This document shows, one piece after another, positions 21,916 to 35,123 of a stretch of DNA of 64,000 bases. Positions within the stretch are counted from its first letter, which is position 1, and each line of letters opens with the position of its first letter. The stretch is from positions 2,392,168-2,456,167 of the forward strand of contig OZ020522.1 of the NCBI GenBank assembly GCA_963971425.1, in the 5' to 3' direction. The notes beneath the pieces were generated by a model. The model saw nothing but the letters and a program-made list of their open reading frames with translations, did no database searches and was not told where the DNA came from. This DNA comes from Bryoerythrophyllum caledonicum. Taxonomy: Eukaryota; Streptophyta; Bryopsida; Pottiales; Pottiaceae. A program made the translations under genes and the position numbers.

Positions 21916-23962
21916 TCACGCTCGGTCGCGTGGTTCTTCACCTCTGACGCAATGTTGATGTTGATACAATGCTACGACTACAAAAGATAAGACATATACA
22001 AATATAAACCCTCATATAATTTAATAAAAACTCTTCTCGATTTAGGGTTTCAGGGATTTTTCTCACCGTGGTTTTGTCCACACCACCCAAGTGCCCCGTA
22101 ATCATAGAGGACAAAGCTCACATTGATAAAAAAATACCAAAATGGAGTTAAATATGGGAAGAAAGTTGCAACAACGTCTAGTATATGTCAACTTAAAGCC
22201 CCCCTCCATTAGAGACAACGAGTCAAAAATCTAATATATAATAAAAGAGGAAGGAACACCTGCTGATGAAACCCAGGGATACCTACCATAGGAAACGTCA
22301 ACATGTGGCGGTTTCTTTTGTTAGTATACTTATACTTTATTAACTAAAACAACTAGTATATTGACCTGTTGTCCCCATCTGGGCAAGGGCAATCCTTGAT
22401 ATTAATAGGTTGGCAAGATAGTTTAAAGGTGTATGATGGGCTATTTATATGATCGTGTATTTTACTCCAACAATTCAAAATATGTAATAAAATTGAGCAA
22501 GATATATACCTTTGAAGTGAAGACTCTACAACCAACATCTTTCAATATATGACCATTTTGCATGACCATTTTGCAATTTCTCAAAGGTGTAGTAGGTGCA
22601 ATGATGATCTGAATTTGAAATGCCATTGAATAATACACTTGTGGAATACATCATGTTGCAAAAGGATCCTAAAACAACTCGCCATCTAGAATCTCCTTTT
22701 TTTTCTCCTCCACGGGTCTCCCTCGTCCATGGATCTCTCTCTTCCACACGTCTCTCATGCGATGAAGATAAGCTACAACATCCAAGGCCCAGAGTACAAC
22801 ATGGTCTATTGAAGTCTAGAGAAGATAACAATACTTCACATACACATCATTCAAACATGTACATTGAAACATACACATCATTCATATAGGACGTCCTTAA
22901 AATATATACATCCTTCAAAAGTAGATCTTTCAAGTACACATTCTTCAAACAAACCTTGAAAAGAAGACCTGATCCGTCTCAAGAATAACTTCTTACACAA
23001 AAAGACAACTATTTTAATTGCAAATTCAACACACTCACCTCCAAACCTTAAGAGATGGTCTAGAATGAAACCCTAACAGATGGTGAATTGTTACGAGAGT
23101 GAAACCCTAAGAGATGGTGTAACACTGAGAATGAAACCTTGAGAGGTGGTGCAAAGATGAAGTGTGAAGAACAACGAAACCCTAAGAGATGGTGGTGCAA
23201 GGATAAAACCCTAACCTCGTCAGTGCCTCTATCCAAGTCGGTGATCTCTAGCAGGAGCTCTTGCAACATGTCTCTACCAAACTTCTCCACTGCCTACACA
23301 ACATGCCATCCGTCTCTCAACCCTTCCTTTCCTATTACATCGTCAGTGTTGTTCTTCAGGGACACCTCCACCACTTGCCTCAAGGACGGAAATCTTGGTC
23401 CACACGGTGCCCATAAGCGCATGCAACGACTTCACAATGGCCCTGTCTTTAATGTTTGGTAACGCACTCAAATCGGTGCTCACATGGCAAGCTTGCTTCA
23501 CAGGGAAAAAATGCCCAAGGTCATCAACCTCAAGTCTACTTGCTTGCACGCTGCAGCACCAACATTCAAAATTCAAAATTCAGAAGCCAAAAAAAGTCAT
23601 AGAACCTCCAAATCCCAAATTTCCACCCAAAAACTCTCCCCCACCTCGCCTGCGCGCTGTCGACACGTAATCGGAAGGAAACCCTGTAGCAGCGCGTCCA
23701 TGATCAACTCTCCTATGGCCGTGTGCACGAAGGAGGACGGGCCCTCTAGCTCTTGCTTGTCACTTTCCGGTTCCTAGTTTTGGCTCCCATACCCTCCTTT
23801 TACTCTCTCCGATTTTCCCTCTGCAATCCTCCCCTCTCCTCATCGCTCCCAGAGCTCGGCCCTCCACTCACCTCATCGCTCTTTAGATATAACGTGCCAC
23901 CACCGCACGGTCATAGAGTGCCCGCCTATACTTTCTAGGATTTTAGTTCACACGTTAACTAA
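21916..23962. other. No gene recognised
   Basis: Several short frames exist on both strands (for example minus 23576-23343, containing FPVKQACHVSTDLSALPNIK), but none matches a family I know, and no splice-consistent gene could be built. A block rich in AAACCCTA-type repeats lies at 23045-23216, and a low-complexity CT-rich stretch at about 22690-22760 and 23780-23880. Confidence 0.4.
23045..23216. repeat. Array of GAAACCCTAAGAGATGGTG repeats
   Basis: The unit GAAACCCTAAGAGATGGTG occurs five times with variations at about 23045, 23067, 23100, 23132 and 23175, at irregular 22-43-bp spacing, and the block ends in AAAACCCTAACC. Each unit carries a telo-box-like core. Confidence 0.8.
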
Positions 23963-25788
23963 GGCCCGCTTTACACTATGGTGGAGAACTTCACCGGCCA
24001 AGAATTCAAGGGAAATGGAGCAATATGATTGGAGAAGAATTTGTTCTTCACCGGATTGGGTTTACGCTATGGCCAAGACTTGACCAGTGAAGAACTTCAA
24101 GTATGGATGAAAAAATTACATGGATGCCTATGTGGCAACACCTTTTTGAAGATTTCCTCTTCTCTAGATTAGTTTTCTTGTCCAACCTCAACCCCCTAGA
24201 CAAGAAACCAAACCACTGGAGAAGAACTTACTTAAAATATTCTTTTCCCCCGCAAATTTGCACTTCTGTTACAAGTCCTCTAATACAACTTGCATCACCA
24301 AAGAGGTGTTTCTCTTTGGCTTTGCATTACTCTGGAGAAGTCTTCAGCTACTACAGCACTCTTGGTGAGTTCTCTAATCTTTCTGCATAGATGGTTAGTT
24401 TGATGTTTCTTTAAAAACCTAGACTTTTCTGAATTTTACTGCAACCCGAGTTCTTGCTTCTTCTCCCATGAGTGTCTATTTGTAAAAAAAAATTGTTGGA
24501 TAAATTGTGCATTTTTGTCTAGTTCTTGTGTTACAAATTTCAAGTCAGTTCAATTAGTATTGAATGAGTTACGTGCATTTTAATGGAGGGGGGTTTCGCC
24601 AAAAAAATCAGGGTCAATATTGAACACTGGAACTTTGGCGTGCTGTAACTTCTTGGTGGAAGGTCCTTTTCCAACGTTTGTTGTTTTCAAAGATGCACAT
24701 TTTTGTCTAGTTAATGTGGTATATATTTCAATATAGTTCAATTAGTATTGAGTGAGTTACGTGCATTTTAGTGGAAGGGAGTTCTGCATATTTGCAAATT
24801 TTTATGGCTCTCAAAATTACATTGTATGTTGAATTCATGTGAACTTTTTACCATACAAACTAGACAATTAGGATCATTTTTTTCAAAAAAATTTACCAAA
24901 TTTTTATACTTGATGTAAAATGTATAGATTTTGAAAGGTGATAGCGGCCCAAAACGCATGGGGGACCTTATGACATTAAGTAGATGGGAGATATCCATCC
25001 TTTGTTCAAAGAAATCAAAAGCCAATTTGGAAAATGATATTTCATCTACAAAGAGTTGGCGCATTGAAGAAATTAAAAGGGAAAGAGAAGATGACATTGG
25101 CAAAAAGCCGGAAGGAAATAAAAAAACAACTTATATTGATGGTACATGTTTTATTTATAATAGTTGCTTTTGAATTTGACCTTATATTTGGACATCAATC
25201 ATTGTCAAGGTATATCTCAATATCTTTATTTTTATTTTTATATTGAAATCTTTTGAGATTTCTTTTTCACACTCTTCCCATGTGCAAAAATCATTTCAGT
25301 TCTATTTGTTGGATCAATTATTGTCCACATAAAAAAACTAAGTCCTAAAGTTTCATACTAATATATTTTTTTCAAATCATGTGTTATTTTTCATATATCA
25401 TTTTTATAATTATTGTATTGAAAATATTGAATACCAACTTCATATCCTCTTTTTACAATATGATCTCAAGAAGGATTGAAACAATATTGATTTTATGTCA
25501 ATATTGATATATGGAATGGGATTATGACCCATATGGAATCTACAATATATGATGATAAGAAATATATATCACTGATATATTTTACATATGAACAAAAGTG
25601 CCTTCTATTTTTCTGATGTACTTATGAAGTTGGCCGGTGGACTTCAGCGTTGGTTGTTTATACTACTAACCGGTCAAGGGTTCTTCATGCATTACTTTAT
25701 TCTTTTTTGTCTTGTCCAACATCCACCGCTAGCCTCAAATAACCATGTCTTGGCCAAGACTTCTTGACCGGCGGGTGTAAAACGGGCC
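23963..25788. mobile_element. PIF/Harbinger-like element, non-autonomous
   Basis: The left end GGCCCGCTTTACAC and the right end (reverse complement GGCCCGTTTTACAC) form a terminal inverted repeat. TAA flanks both sides (23960-23962 and 25789-25791), matching the TWA target preference of PIF/Harbinger. Subterminal motifs related to the ends (CCGGTCAAGAAG, CTTGGCCAAGAC, ACCGGCCAAGAATTC) recur at both sides. The 1,826-bp interior has no DDE transposase or Myb-like protein that I can recognise. Confidence 0.65.
24508..24784. repeat. ~90-bp direct repeat inside the Harbinger-like element
   Basis: GCACATTTTTGTCTAGTTCT... with CAATTAGTATTGAATGAGTT and ACGTGCATTTTAATGGAGG at 24508-24598 recurs at about 24690-24784 with roughly 85 per cent identity by eye. 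Confidence 0.75.
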
Positions 25789-26097
25789 TAACATTACGAA
25801 TACACTAATCAGCACCATAGGTGGAACCAGTGTTTAGGTGTTTTTTAGTAACAATACTAGTACTCTAATCTGCACCGTAGGTTGAACCAATGGAACGGAG
25901 TTGGGGTCATTTCTTCTGTTAAAATAGGATAAATGTACATCCATTCACTCCGGGGGTTCTTAATCAGGAGCATTAAGCTCACCTATCTGGATTAGGTAGA
26001 CCTTCTAGTTAACACGCAGTTAACCACCACCTACCGTTAATCCCGAGGCATTTACCACCAGCTACCGTTAATCTCGAGGCATTAACCATTAGCTATC

Positions 26098-29000
26098 TGT
26101 GGGACTCCGTTTCCACATAGTGCCGGAAGTTAACTTAAAAATCCGGCTAAAACAAAAAAATTAGTTAAGTAGTTATGATAGTTCACGCTATGATACAGCC
26201 TATAGCCGTCAGGTAAGAATAACGGCGGATGGGCCGGATTGCAAACCCTAATTAAGCCAAAAGCTATTTAAATCGGAGCCAGAGCAGTTATTGGAATTCC
26301 GGGGCAGTCAGTTATCCGGAACCGTCGCCATCAACTGTCATCATGACTCCGTACTAACGGCTGGACTACTTAAGGATGGAGTTCGGGGGGAGAAACTCTT
26401 TCTTCTCCATTTTCTTCTTCGCGTGTAGGGTTTAGCACCAAGGCTTCCGTTTCTCTCTTTCTCTCTCAGGGTTTTCTAACCTCTGGCCGTTAGGGTTTGA
26501 AGCTTAGACGGTTAAAACGGACGTGTGTCCGTTAGGGAGTGCTTTTGTGAGGACGGTGCGTGCAGGGACTACCTTGAGAGACTGTGAGGATTTAGGAAGC
26601 TCTCATGAAGTCTATGCCGATGGCTAAGAAGAAGAGGACGGATAGAGATGGGCGCGGCAGGAGAGACAAAGAGCCGGCAGTGGGGCTTCCACCCTTGGCC
26701 CGCGTCCTTCCGGACATCCCCGAGGACCTAGACGAGTTCAACCTCCTGAAGTCGAGCCTGAAGACGATGGGTTGCGAGGGTTTGCTCGAAGTTCCCTGGG
26801 GCATGCGAGAGGAGGTCTACGTCCAGGAGCTCATCGGCACCCCACACGAGAAGTACAAGGGGTTGCTGAGAGCCCATCCGGAAAACCGGGGAGTTCCGGA
26901 ATGGTCCCGGGCGTACGACTTCCGTGGCGGATACACCAAAGTGGTGGAACGGCGAGACGAATTCCCGGTGGACGAATTCGCGAGCCCGGCGGACCCGAAG
27001 GACGGCTACAACATGTAGGACCTTCGGCATCTGGACGCCCAGCTTGTGCTAGGGTTTTTAAACCCTATCTTCCATCCGGAAAAGCCGAAGCGGGTGGTGG
27101 CGAAGTGGGCGTGCACCTTCCTCGGGGCACTCCGGAAGAAGATAGTCGTGGATTGGGGAACGCTCATGACGGACATGATCAACCGTCTTGTAGCCAACCT
27201 CCAGAAGGTAAAGAAGACGGCAACACCCTTGGTCTCCTATGTGGTGCACCTCTATGCGCACCACCAGCAACTCACTGCGGCGGAAGTCCGGAAGTACGAC
27301 ATCGTCCTCAACTTCCAGAAGTACGGAGGGGACGAGTCTAAAGAAGAAGAATCCGGAGAGAGGGAGCCAACTCCGGAGGCAGCCACCACCAGCACTTCGG
27401 AAGGCCGGAAGGCCCCAAAGAGACCTCGGGGAAGGAACCCGAGACGGAGAGTCCGGGCATCCGTAGTTCATCTGCATCGTCCGGAGAAGACGAGTCTGGA
27501 CCTTCAGAGGGGACCAGCCGGAAGAAGAGGAAGGTGGACCGGGACGACTCCAAGGGTCAGCTCAAGCTGATGGATGAGCTCACCCGCAACATTGGCTGGA
27601 GGGTTGGACTCCTTAAGGAGATCAACTACATCATCATCACCAGCGTGGAGCAAATCTTCCGGAGCCTGGGTGTGGAACAGTTGAAGGACACCATCCACAA
27701 GGTGGAGGAACTCCGGAGCCGGGAGGTGGACACAAAGGCGTTGCACACCCAGATTGCGTCTCTGTACAAGGCCAACAATGAAATGGAGAAGAAGATGAAG
27801 CGGTACCTCGACGAGGCAGCGCTAGCAATGACGGCCCGGAAATTGGCGGAAGAGAAGGCCAACGCTTCCGCAGCAGCCTTACTGGAGGTCCGAGCAGCCC
27901 TGGACAATCCGGTCGACGTGGTCAATCGGAGCCGGCTCTTCACCGAACTGGTGGAGAAGAAGAAGGTCACCCGGGCCAACATCATCCGGTTTCTCCTCGA
28001 CCAGGCGGATAAGATGGGACGGACTTGGGAGCAGATGAAGCTGCTGGTCGATTACATTGTCGTGGAGTTCCCGGAAGAACCAGCAGCACCTAGACCGGAA
28101 GGCACACCGACCACAACACGAACCGCAGCCCCTCCGGAACCATCGATCGAGACCACTCCAGCTTCGAGAACCTCCGCAAATCCGGAGTCCCTGGACACTC
28201 CGCCACGGACGCCGACGGAGGGTATCGTACCTCCCAACCCGAGTACAAGTGAGATCCTGAAGACGCTTCCAGATATCCTGTCGCCATCCAATATGTGGCC
28301 GCCAGATCCTCTGGCAAAAGGCGGCCTCCCAGCTACACCAAGGTCCGTGTCACGGAGGTTGGCGCCCGGACCCAGGAGTCCGTCCGGAAGCTACAGGGAC
28401 TTGGTCCAGGAGACCGGGTCAGCTTCCGCTACGGGTGCCCCAGCACCTCCGCTTCCGGAAGGTTCTCCGGCACACCCTCCTCCATCGCCGGACGCCAATA
28501 CTCCGGTGGTGGCCGTTCCTCCACCAACCGGATCATCAACCAGGAAGACCAACCTTTCACCGGCGACTTCAAAGAAGACAAAGGGCAAGGCGCGCGTTCC
28601 GGTGGAGATCTCCCCCTCCCGCCGGAGTGGGAGAAATCGGGGCCTAGGGGCTCCCACTTAGGATTAGTTAGATTTTATGTTTCTTTTCCTTCTTTACTCC
28701 GGGTTAGAGTCCGGATCAGCAGCGACTAACGATGGGGCCCCAAGTGCACCCGGCTGCTGCCGGAATCAATAGCCAATTTTGTAGTTAGAGTAGGAATTCC
28801 GAAGGCCGGAACTGTTCCGAGATTTTAGGATCTGAGATCCGATTTGGGACTTTTCCGGATTTCTCGGATCTTTTAGATAAGATCTAGCGGATTTTCCGTA
28901 GGCATGGGTAGAAGGAAATCTGAATTTAGAGAATTTAGAGAGTACTTAGTAGCGAGGTTTTGGGCAAAACCTCTTGTCTTGTATTCTCACTTAGTAATAC

Positions 29001-29973
29001 ACACTACTCTTTTGGACCAGTCTTGCTATCTCGTGCATGTGGGTGGTGTGTGGACCTTCGTGGGTGTCGGATCCATTCTTGTGGGTAGGGTTGTGTGAGT
29101 ATATTTTTCGGTTAGTGTGTCTCATTGTTTTGCCGGAGGGGGAAACCATTAAGGTAGGTGTTAGGAGATCGCCCGGGAGAGCTCTAGAGAGCTATTGCAG
29201 AGGTGTTCCTGGTAGTCTCCAGGGTCCGGAAGTAGCCAGGAGGGAAGGAGATGAACTGCAGAGGTGTTCCTGGTAATCTCTAGTTCGCGGTAGGAACCGT
29301 GCAAAACTGGATTCCGGTCAATACCGGAGTTCTTCCCTAAGATAGGAAAAAAGCCTGACACCAATACCTAGACGGAATAACCATAGTGAAATGGTGAGCC
29401 TCTATTCCGGAGAATTGCCACCATACCCACCGGAATGTCGTTGTAGTCCGGGTTAGTCTCTGTGTGACCGCATCCGGGAGGCCTTCCGGATGTCATGAGA
29501 GCCGACGTCTGGCAGCAGCAATCAAATTACCAATTAGCAGAGTAGGGAGAGTGGTGTTCGGTCACTATAAAGTCCGGACAGTGGGTGCCCAACCATTTAA
29601 AGTCACCGGGCAGTGGGAAACCCAACCACTTACACAAAACAGGGTCACTGGACTCCGGCCACTCGTTTAAAAACTCCAGGAGACTCTCTGAAGAGGAACA
29701 AAGATAAATTAAACTACCGTCTAGACTTCCGGAGATTACTTGCCGGAAATCACTATACATAATCCAGAATCCGGAAGGATCCGGATCTACCCTACATAAG
29801 TAATGACTATAGCTAACTTATAAATGGATTGCTCGGATATAGTTTAGTTATCCAGAATATTGGAGAAAGAACATTAGGTCTCTGTGGGAACGAAACCGGA
29901 GCGGTTACTCCGGAAAGCATCTAGTGACGATTGGGTGCATTCCGGAGGGATACTGTCTCTACGAACTGCAACA
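26098..29973 (+). mobile_element. 3.88 kb element of unknown class, copy 1 (nested in Copia LTR)
   Basis: The boundaries come from comparing with the inverted copy at 45863-49732 and with the interrupted LTR. It starts TGTGGGACTCCGTTTCCACA and ends CTACGAACTGCAACA, flanked by CTATC (26093-26097) and CTACC (29974-29978), a 5-bp target duplication with one change. TG...CA ends and a 5-bp duplication are retrotransposon-like, yet I find no long terminal repeats. It encodes a gag-like protein only (26605-28661) followed by 1.3 kb without coding capacity. Treated as a fossil of possible LTR-element kinship; it looks structurally full length, with a few coding breaks. Confidence 0.8.
26605..28661 (+). 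other. Gag-like coding region of the unknown element, broken
   Basis: Conserved blocks shared with the 45.9-49.7 kb copy, in order: a basic leader (AKKKRTDRDGRGRRDKEPAV), a globular part (RVVAKWACTFLGALRKKIVV, then NRLVANLQKV), a Lys/Glu-rich linker, a coiled coil (about 27600-27960), and a long Pro/Ser/Thr-rich tail ending in ISPSRRSGRNRGLGAPT. No protease, integrase, reverse transcriptase, helicase or DDE motif is seen. The globular part faintly recalls the 'putative plant transposon protein' domain of plant retroelements, which is a weak guess. The region has a few breaks. Confidence 0.55.
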
Positions 29974-30360
29974 CTACCGTTAATCCCGAGACATTAACCA
30001 CCAGCTACCAGCAGTTAACTCACAACTAACTGAACCTACCATTAATACCAAGGCATTAATGCCTCGAGACAAATAAATCAAGGCGTGTGCACACAGATGC
30101 AGTTCATTCTTGTTGTTCATCTCGTTCGACACAATTCATTCTTGTTGTTCATCTTGTTTGTTTGCTTCACATCTCTTAACACGTTATCAGCACTTTCGCT
30201 CATGTCTTTCAATTTTTTTATTTTTTTGCTCTCTTCATCCTCCGCTTGTGTAGACATACATGAAGTTTTTTTTTTCTCTCTTTTGTTGTTTAGACAGCCA
30301 GCTTTGTAGATAGAGGCACCCAAAGCCAAACCTGTTGTAGAAACCATAGAAGTCATAGCT

Positions 30361-33300
30361 ATGGCAGCACATCGCCCACCCCGCGAAAGCCGCATACAGC
30401 CTATCATCTTTGAACCTTTAGAACTTGATGGATCGAACTACTTAGGTATGCGGACATACTTATGCATTGAGGAACTAGACGTCACGTTAAACCCAGCACC
30501 CGAGGAGGAGATTCCAGCTACATACAAATGGCAGACACTTCTTCTCCTTCGACGTCTCCTTGATCCTTCACTGCGACAACAGTATATCCAGGTAGAAGAC
30601 CCCGCCGCACTATGGACAGCTTTGGAGGCCCGATTCAAACACGAGGAGACCATATTTTCACCTCAAGCCCAAAGCGAGTGGATCGCTCTTCGTGTCATGG
30701 ACTTCCCCAACTTTCTTGCATTAAACTCGGAGCTCGACGGGATCGTTGCAAAACTCCGACTTTGCGGCAACACAGTAGCAGACACCGAGCTGATTGACAA
30801 GACGTTGTCGACGTTTCCACTTGCATGTGCGATCTTAGCCCAACAATACCGCAACATGAGGTTCACGACGCATGCCGAACTCATGTCTTACCTACTCTTG
30901 GCTAAGAAGCAACAACAATTGTTGTTGAAGAACGCCGAATCGCGCCCAGCCAAGGAGATCCATATAAGTGAAGTACAGCGTCAACCGCAGACCTCGAACT
31001 CGGCAAAAATACACAACTCCAAGCCAGCACAAGGCAACGGCAGCCGGGAGTCACACATTTCTGATGCACCACGCCGAAATACCAAAGGGCAGCTCGAAGC
31101 CGAAGCAAGAGTGGAATCGGAATCTCCGAAACCCGAGGTATGCGTATAATCCCAAAAACGAAACATCTTTTCAGCCATCTACTAGGACAGTCAAAGGCAT
31201 GTGTCATAAATGTGGTCTCCTTGGTCATTACGCCAAGGAATGTTGTGCCTCCTAATATGTCTGTGAAATGTATAAAAAGTTGCAGTCACTGAAGGAGTGC
31301 AAGAGGGAAACACACACCCTCGATGCACCCTCCCTTACACTCACTGAGCTAGACCCAGAAAACTATATAGTCCAGCGAGTAGCGCCAGTCAGCACAACCA
31401 TAATTGCCTTGCTAGACAAGGCCTCTACTCACACCATTTTACAAGACCCGTCGTACTTCGAGTTCAAAACTCGAAATAAACCGTGGCAAAGTTGTGACAT
31501 AGTCACAATAGCAGGCACAAGGAACTTCAAGTTCCGTGAGGGCCGGGCAAAGATTGTTTTGCCCGAGGGAGCCCCCCTCATCTGTGCACGGGCTATGTAT
31601 GCCCTAGACGCCCCACGTAGCCTGATCAGCTATCGTGACTTACGGACCAACAATATCCACGTCTCCACTGCGCGTGAGAACGATGAAGAGGTGTTGGAGC
31701 CTGGAGCTCAGGCGAGGGCCGACAATCCTCGCCACCGCACACGCGGTAGCCAACGGCCTATACGAGCTTGCTATGAAGCAAGTCGAGGCCCCCTGCAAAG
31801 GTGAGGAAGAGGCCGATGGACGCCTTGGAGCGTGTCATCAGCGCCTACCCCCTAGGGGCATGATATTATCGTTCCTAGCCACCAGCAACAAGGCCAACCT
31901 GTGGCACCGCCGCCTAGGCCATCCGGGAACGACAATGATGAGGAAGATGATCCCTCAACTCACAGGCCACGACCTGTGCACCAACGACGTGGAGCGCATG
32001 GATGAGTGCCCCACATGCATACAAGGGAAGCTAATAAGATAGCCGTCGAGGTGGAAGCTCTCGACAGAGATGCCAGCCGCCTTATACCGCCTCCATGGCG
32101 ATTGGTGCGGCCCCATCACACCTCAATCCGGTCAGTTTAAATATTTCTTTGTCCTTATTGATGCATCTGGAAGACATGCTGAGGTTTCATTGCTTACAAT
32201 CCAAAATATGGTCTTCCCTAAAACCTTAGCGATGCTTATTAGATTCCGGAACCATTTCCCCGATAATCAAATTTGTTATCTTTGAATGGATAATGCCTTA
32301 GAATTCAAATCCCAAGCCTTCGAAGATTTTTGCGTAGCATCCGAGATAGAATTAATTTACTTAGTTCCGTATGAACACGCCCAGAACGGTCTAGCAGAAG
32401 CCTATATAAAAAAGATTTAGCTCATAGTTAGACCCCTTTTATTTCATGTGAACCTACCGCCCACCTTGTGGGGTCATGCTGTTTTACATGCCGCTGTATT
32501 ACTTAGGCTCAGACCAACGCTTCTACAAACCCAAAGCCCGCTCGAACTAGCATCCGGTAGAACACCTCATATCGCCCACTTACACACCTTTGGCTACGAA
32601 GTATGGGTCCCTATTTCTTACCCAAAACATAAGACGTTAACACCCCATAGAATTAGAGCCATATACCTTGGATATGACTCTCCAAGTATCATTCGATACA
32701 AACTCCCCAAGAGCATCGATATTTACAAGGCTAGATTTCAGAACTGTAAATTTATAGAAAAAATCCCAGGCACCCCAAACCTAGCCATCTACAAAGCCAT
32801 GAACTTCAAGGATTTAGAAACCTTGACCCTAAATCCAGACCCACTGACTGCTCTAGCTGAAACTGAGGTTAGAAAATTAATTAACCTATAGAACCTGGCC
32901 GAGAACATCCTTGATGGATTCCACTCAGGACCCAGGATCATTAGAAGTCCCGTACCTGGTTCAAGTAATCCGGTCCCAGTGACCCCAACCAAGAAACGAA
33001 AAACAAACCCGACCCCCCGAGCACGTGCAGCCATGCACATGCATTACAACCCATCAGAGCCGACTATAGAACTCCCGTAGGATGATTTCCAATCATTCCT
33101 CACCCACCCCGAGACGGACCCAACTACACTAGATCAGGCCAAGAGTAGTCAAGATTGGCCACAGTGGGAGAAAGCCTTACAAAACGAATACAAATCCCTT
33201 AGAAAACGTGAAGTTTTTGGACCTCTAGTGACCAACCTCACAACCAAACCCATAGGGCACAAATTGATATTTACCCGCAAACGAGATGAGCATGGTAAAG

Positions 33301-34731
33301 TCCTTCGATTTAAGGTCAGGCTAGTAGCCCAAGGATACATATAGAAACCAGGGATAGATTTTGAGCAAACTTACTTCCCCGTAATGGACAGTACATCTTT
33401 TCGTTACCTTCTAAGCATAGCAGTCCAGCTAACCCTCGAAACCCGTCTATTAGACGTCGTTACAATATATCTATATGGTGACCTAGACACCCAGATTCAC
33501 ATTAAACCCCCACTAGACTTCTTACTAGGTGATACATCTCCCCAACCCGGGAAGTTTGCTGGATTGAGAATCCACAAGGCCCTTTATGGCTTGAAACAAG
33601 CCGGCCGTGCATGGTATCCCCACCTAAAGTCCTTTCTATTTTCCCGAGGATTCACAACCCACCCAGCCCTACCCTATGTATTCATCCTCAAGGACGATAC
33701 TCGTTTCGTGATCCTCGCGGTATAACGTTGATGATCTCAACTCGATAGGGATATCAACGTTAAATAAGTACGTAGAAACATTACTAACCGAAAAATTTGA
33801 GATGAAAGTATTAGGTCGCACATCCTACCGCTTGGGTCTACAGATCAAACACTTCGAGGACGGCAGCTTGCTTCTTCATCAACATACCTACTTCAAGAGG
33901 ATGCTACGTGCATTCAACATGGAGAATGCCAACGCGCTGTCTGCCCCCATGATTGGCAAGAGTCGCACCGAAGAAGATCCATATCGACCAGCCGAAGACA
34001 ACGAGGAGGAACTCGACAAATCCCAGTACCTAGTAGCCATCGGAGCCCTACTATACCTCGCCACCAATACGAGGCCGGACATCTCGTTCGCAGTCAATGT
34101 ACTTGCACGGCAGAGCCAGAAGCCCACGGCCCGACATTGGCAAGGCATCAAGCACCTCCTCTGATACCTCCGCGTGACAGAGGATCTCGGACTTCACTAC
34201 CGAAAACAAGCACCGAGTGACATAGTCGGATACGCCGACTCTGGATTCAAGACCGATCCCTTGACCGGCAAGTTCCAGACTGGCTATATCTTCATCAAGA
34301 ACGATGCACTGATATCATAGCGATCAACCAAGCAAACGGTCACCGCCACCTCCACCAACCACGTCGAGCTGCTTGCCTTCCACGAAGCATCATGCGAGGC
34401 AGTATGGCTACGCACCATGCAAGAAGCCATTCTTCAGATGAGCGGACTCCCACCTAGAAACAACGCAACCATCATATTCGAAGACAACGCGGCGTGTATC
34501 GAGCAAGTGTCTTCGGGATTCATCAAGGCTAACCGTGTCAAATACATCAGCCCCCACATCTTTGGTTACATACAAGACCTCACTGAAACTAATCAGATTC
34601 AGGTCAAGAAGATCTCATCGGCTGACAACATTGCCGATGTTCTGACGAAGGCATTACCCGCTCCCCAACACTGGAAGTTAATCACAGCAGCAAGTATGAG
34701 AACCCTGAGTGAATTAGATTCCGAACGATGA
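30361..34731 (+). other. Copia gag-pol coding region of second fossil, broken
   Basis: Blocks in order: gag (30361-31149), zinc knuckle CHKCGLLGHYAKEC (about 31200-31245), protease region (31268-31660), HHCC integrase start (LWHRRLGHPG ... CPTCIQGK, about 31900-32040), integrase core and C terminus (32070-32890), reverse transcriptase (33100-34160; ALYGLKQAGRAWYPHLK) and RNase H (about 34200-34731; FEDNAACIEQ). The domain order is Copia. The frame is broken at several points and no product is expected. Confidence 0.9.
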
Positions 34732-34797
34732 CTTTACTCTTTTTCCTTCATATTTTTGAAGTTTTTTTAATGAGGAAGATCATTGTTCGAGGAGGAG

Positions 34798-35123
34798 TGT
34801 TAAAATAGGATGAATGTACATCCATTCACTCTGGGGTTCTTAATCAGGAGCATTTAGCTCACCTACCCGGATTAGGTAGACCTTCTAGTTAATACGCAGT
34901 TAACCACCACCTACCGTTAATCCCGAGGCATTATCCACCAGCTACCATTAATCCCGAGGCATTAACCATTAGCTACCAATAGTTAACTCAAAACTATCTG
35001 AACCTACCGTTAATCTCGAGGCATTAATGCCTCGAGATAAATAAACCAAGGCCTGTGCACACTGACACACAGTTCATTCTTGTTGTTCATCTGGTTTGTT
35101 TGCTTGCTTCACATCTCTTAACA
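34798..35123 (+). repeat. 3' LTR of second Copia fossil
   Basis: 326 bp, TGTTAAAATAGGATGAATGT at the left and TTCACATCTCTTAACA at the right, uninterrupted. It contains ATTAATGCCTCGAGATAAAT shared with the 5' LTR. Confidence 0.9.

Larger units (their letters stand above)
25917..30181 (+). repeat. 5' LTR of second Copia fossil, split
   Basis: The outer part is 25917-26097 and the inner part 29979-30181, separated by the nested element at 26098-29973. Tandem modules of about 30 bp containing CGTTAATCCCGAGGCATTA fill its middle, more of them here than in the 3' LTR. Confidence 0.9.
25917..35123 (+). mobile_element. Second Ty1/Copia LTR retrotransposon fossil with nested insertion
   Basis: Two LTRs bound it: the 5' LTR (25917-30181, split by a nested 3.88 kb element) and the 3' LTR (34798-35123), both TGTTAAAATAGGAT...CATCTCTTAACA. 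The interior gives gag, CCHC knuckle, integrase, reverse transcriptase and RNase H in Copia order. A polypurine tract (GAGGAGGAG) precedes the 3' LTR. Flanking target duplications do not match cleanly. The LTRs differ by substitutions and by copy number of an internal CTACCGTTAATCCCGAGGCA module, so it is not young. The element is broken, with several breaks in its coding region. Confidence 0.92.

Noticed and set aside
23343-23576. Minus-strand frame that looked like a helical protein fragment
   Set aside because: No family recognised and no splice-consistent neighbours; kept only as unexplained sequence.
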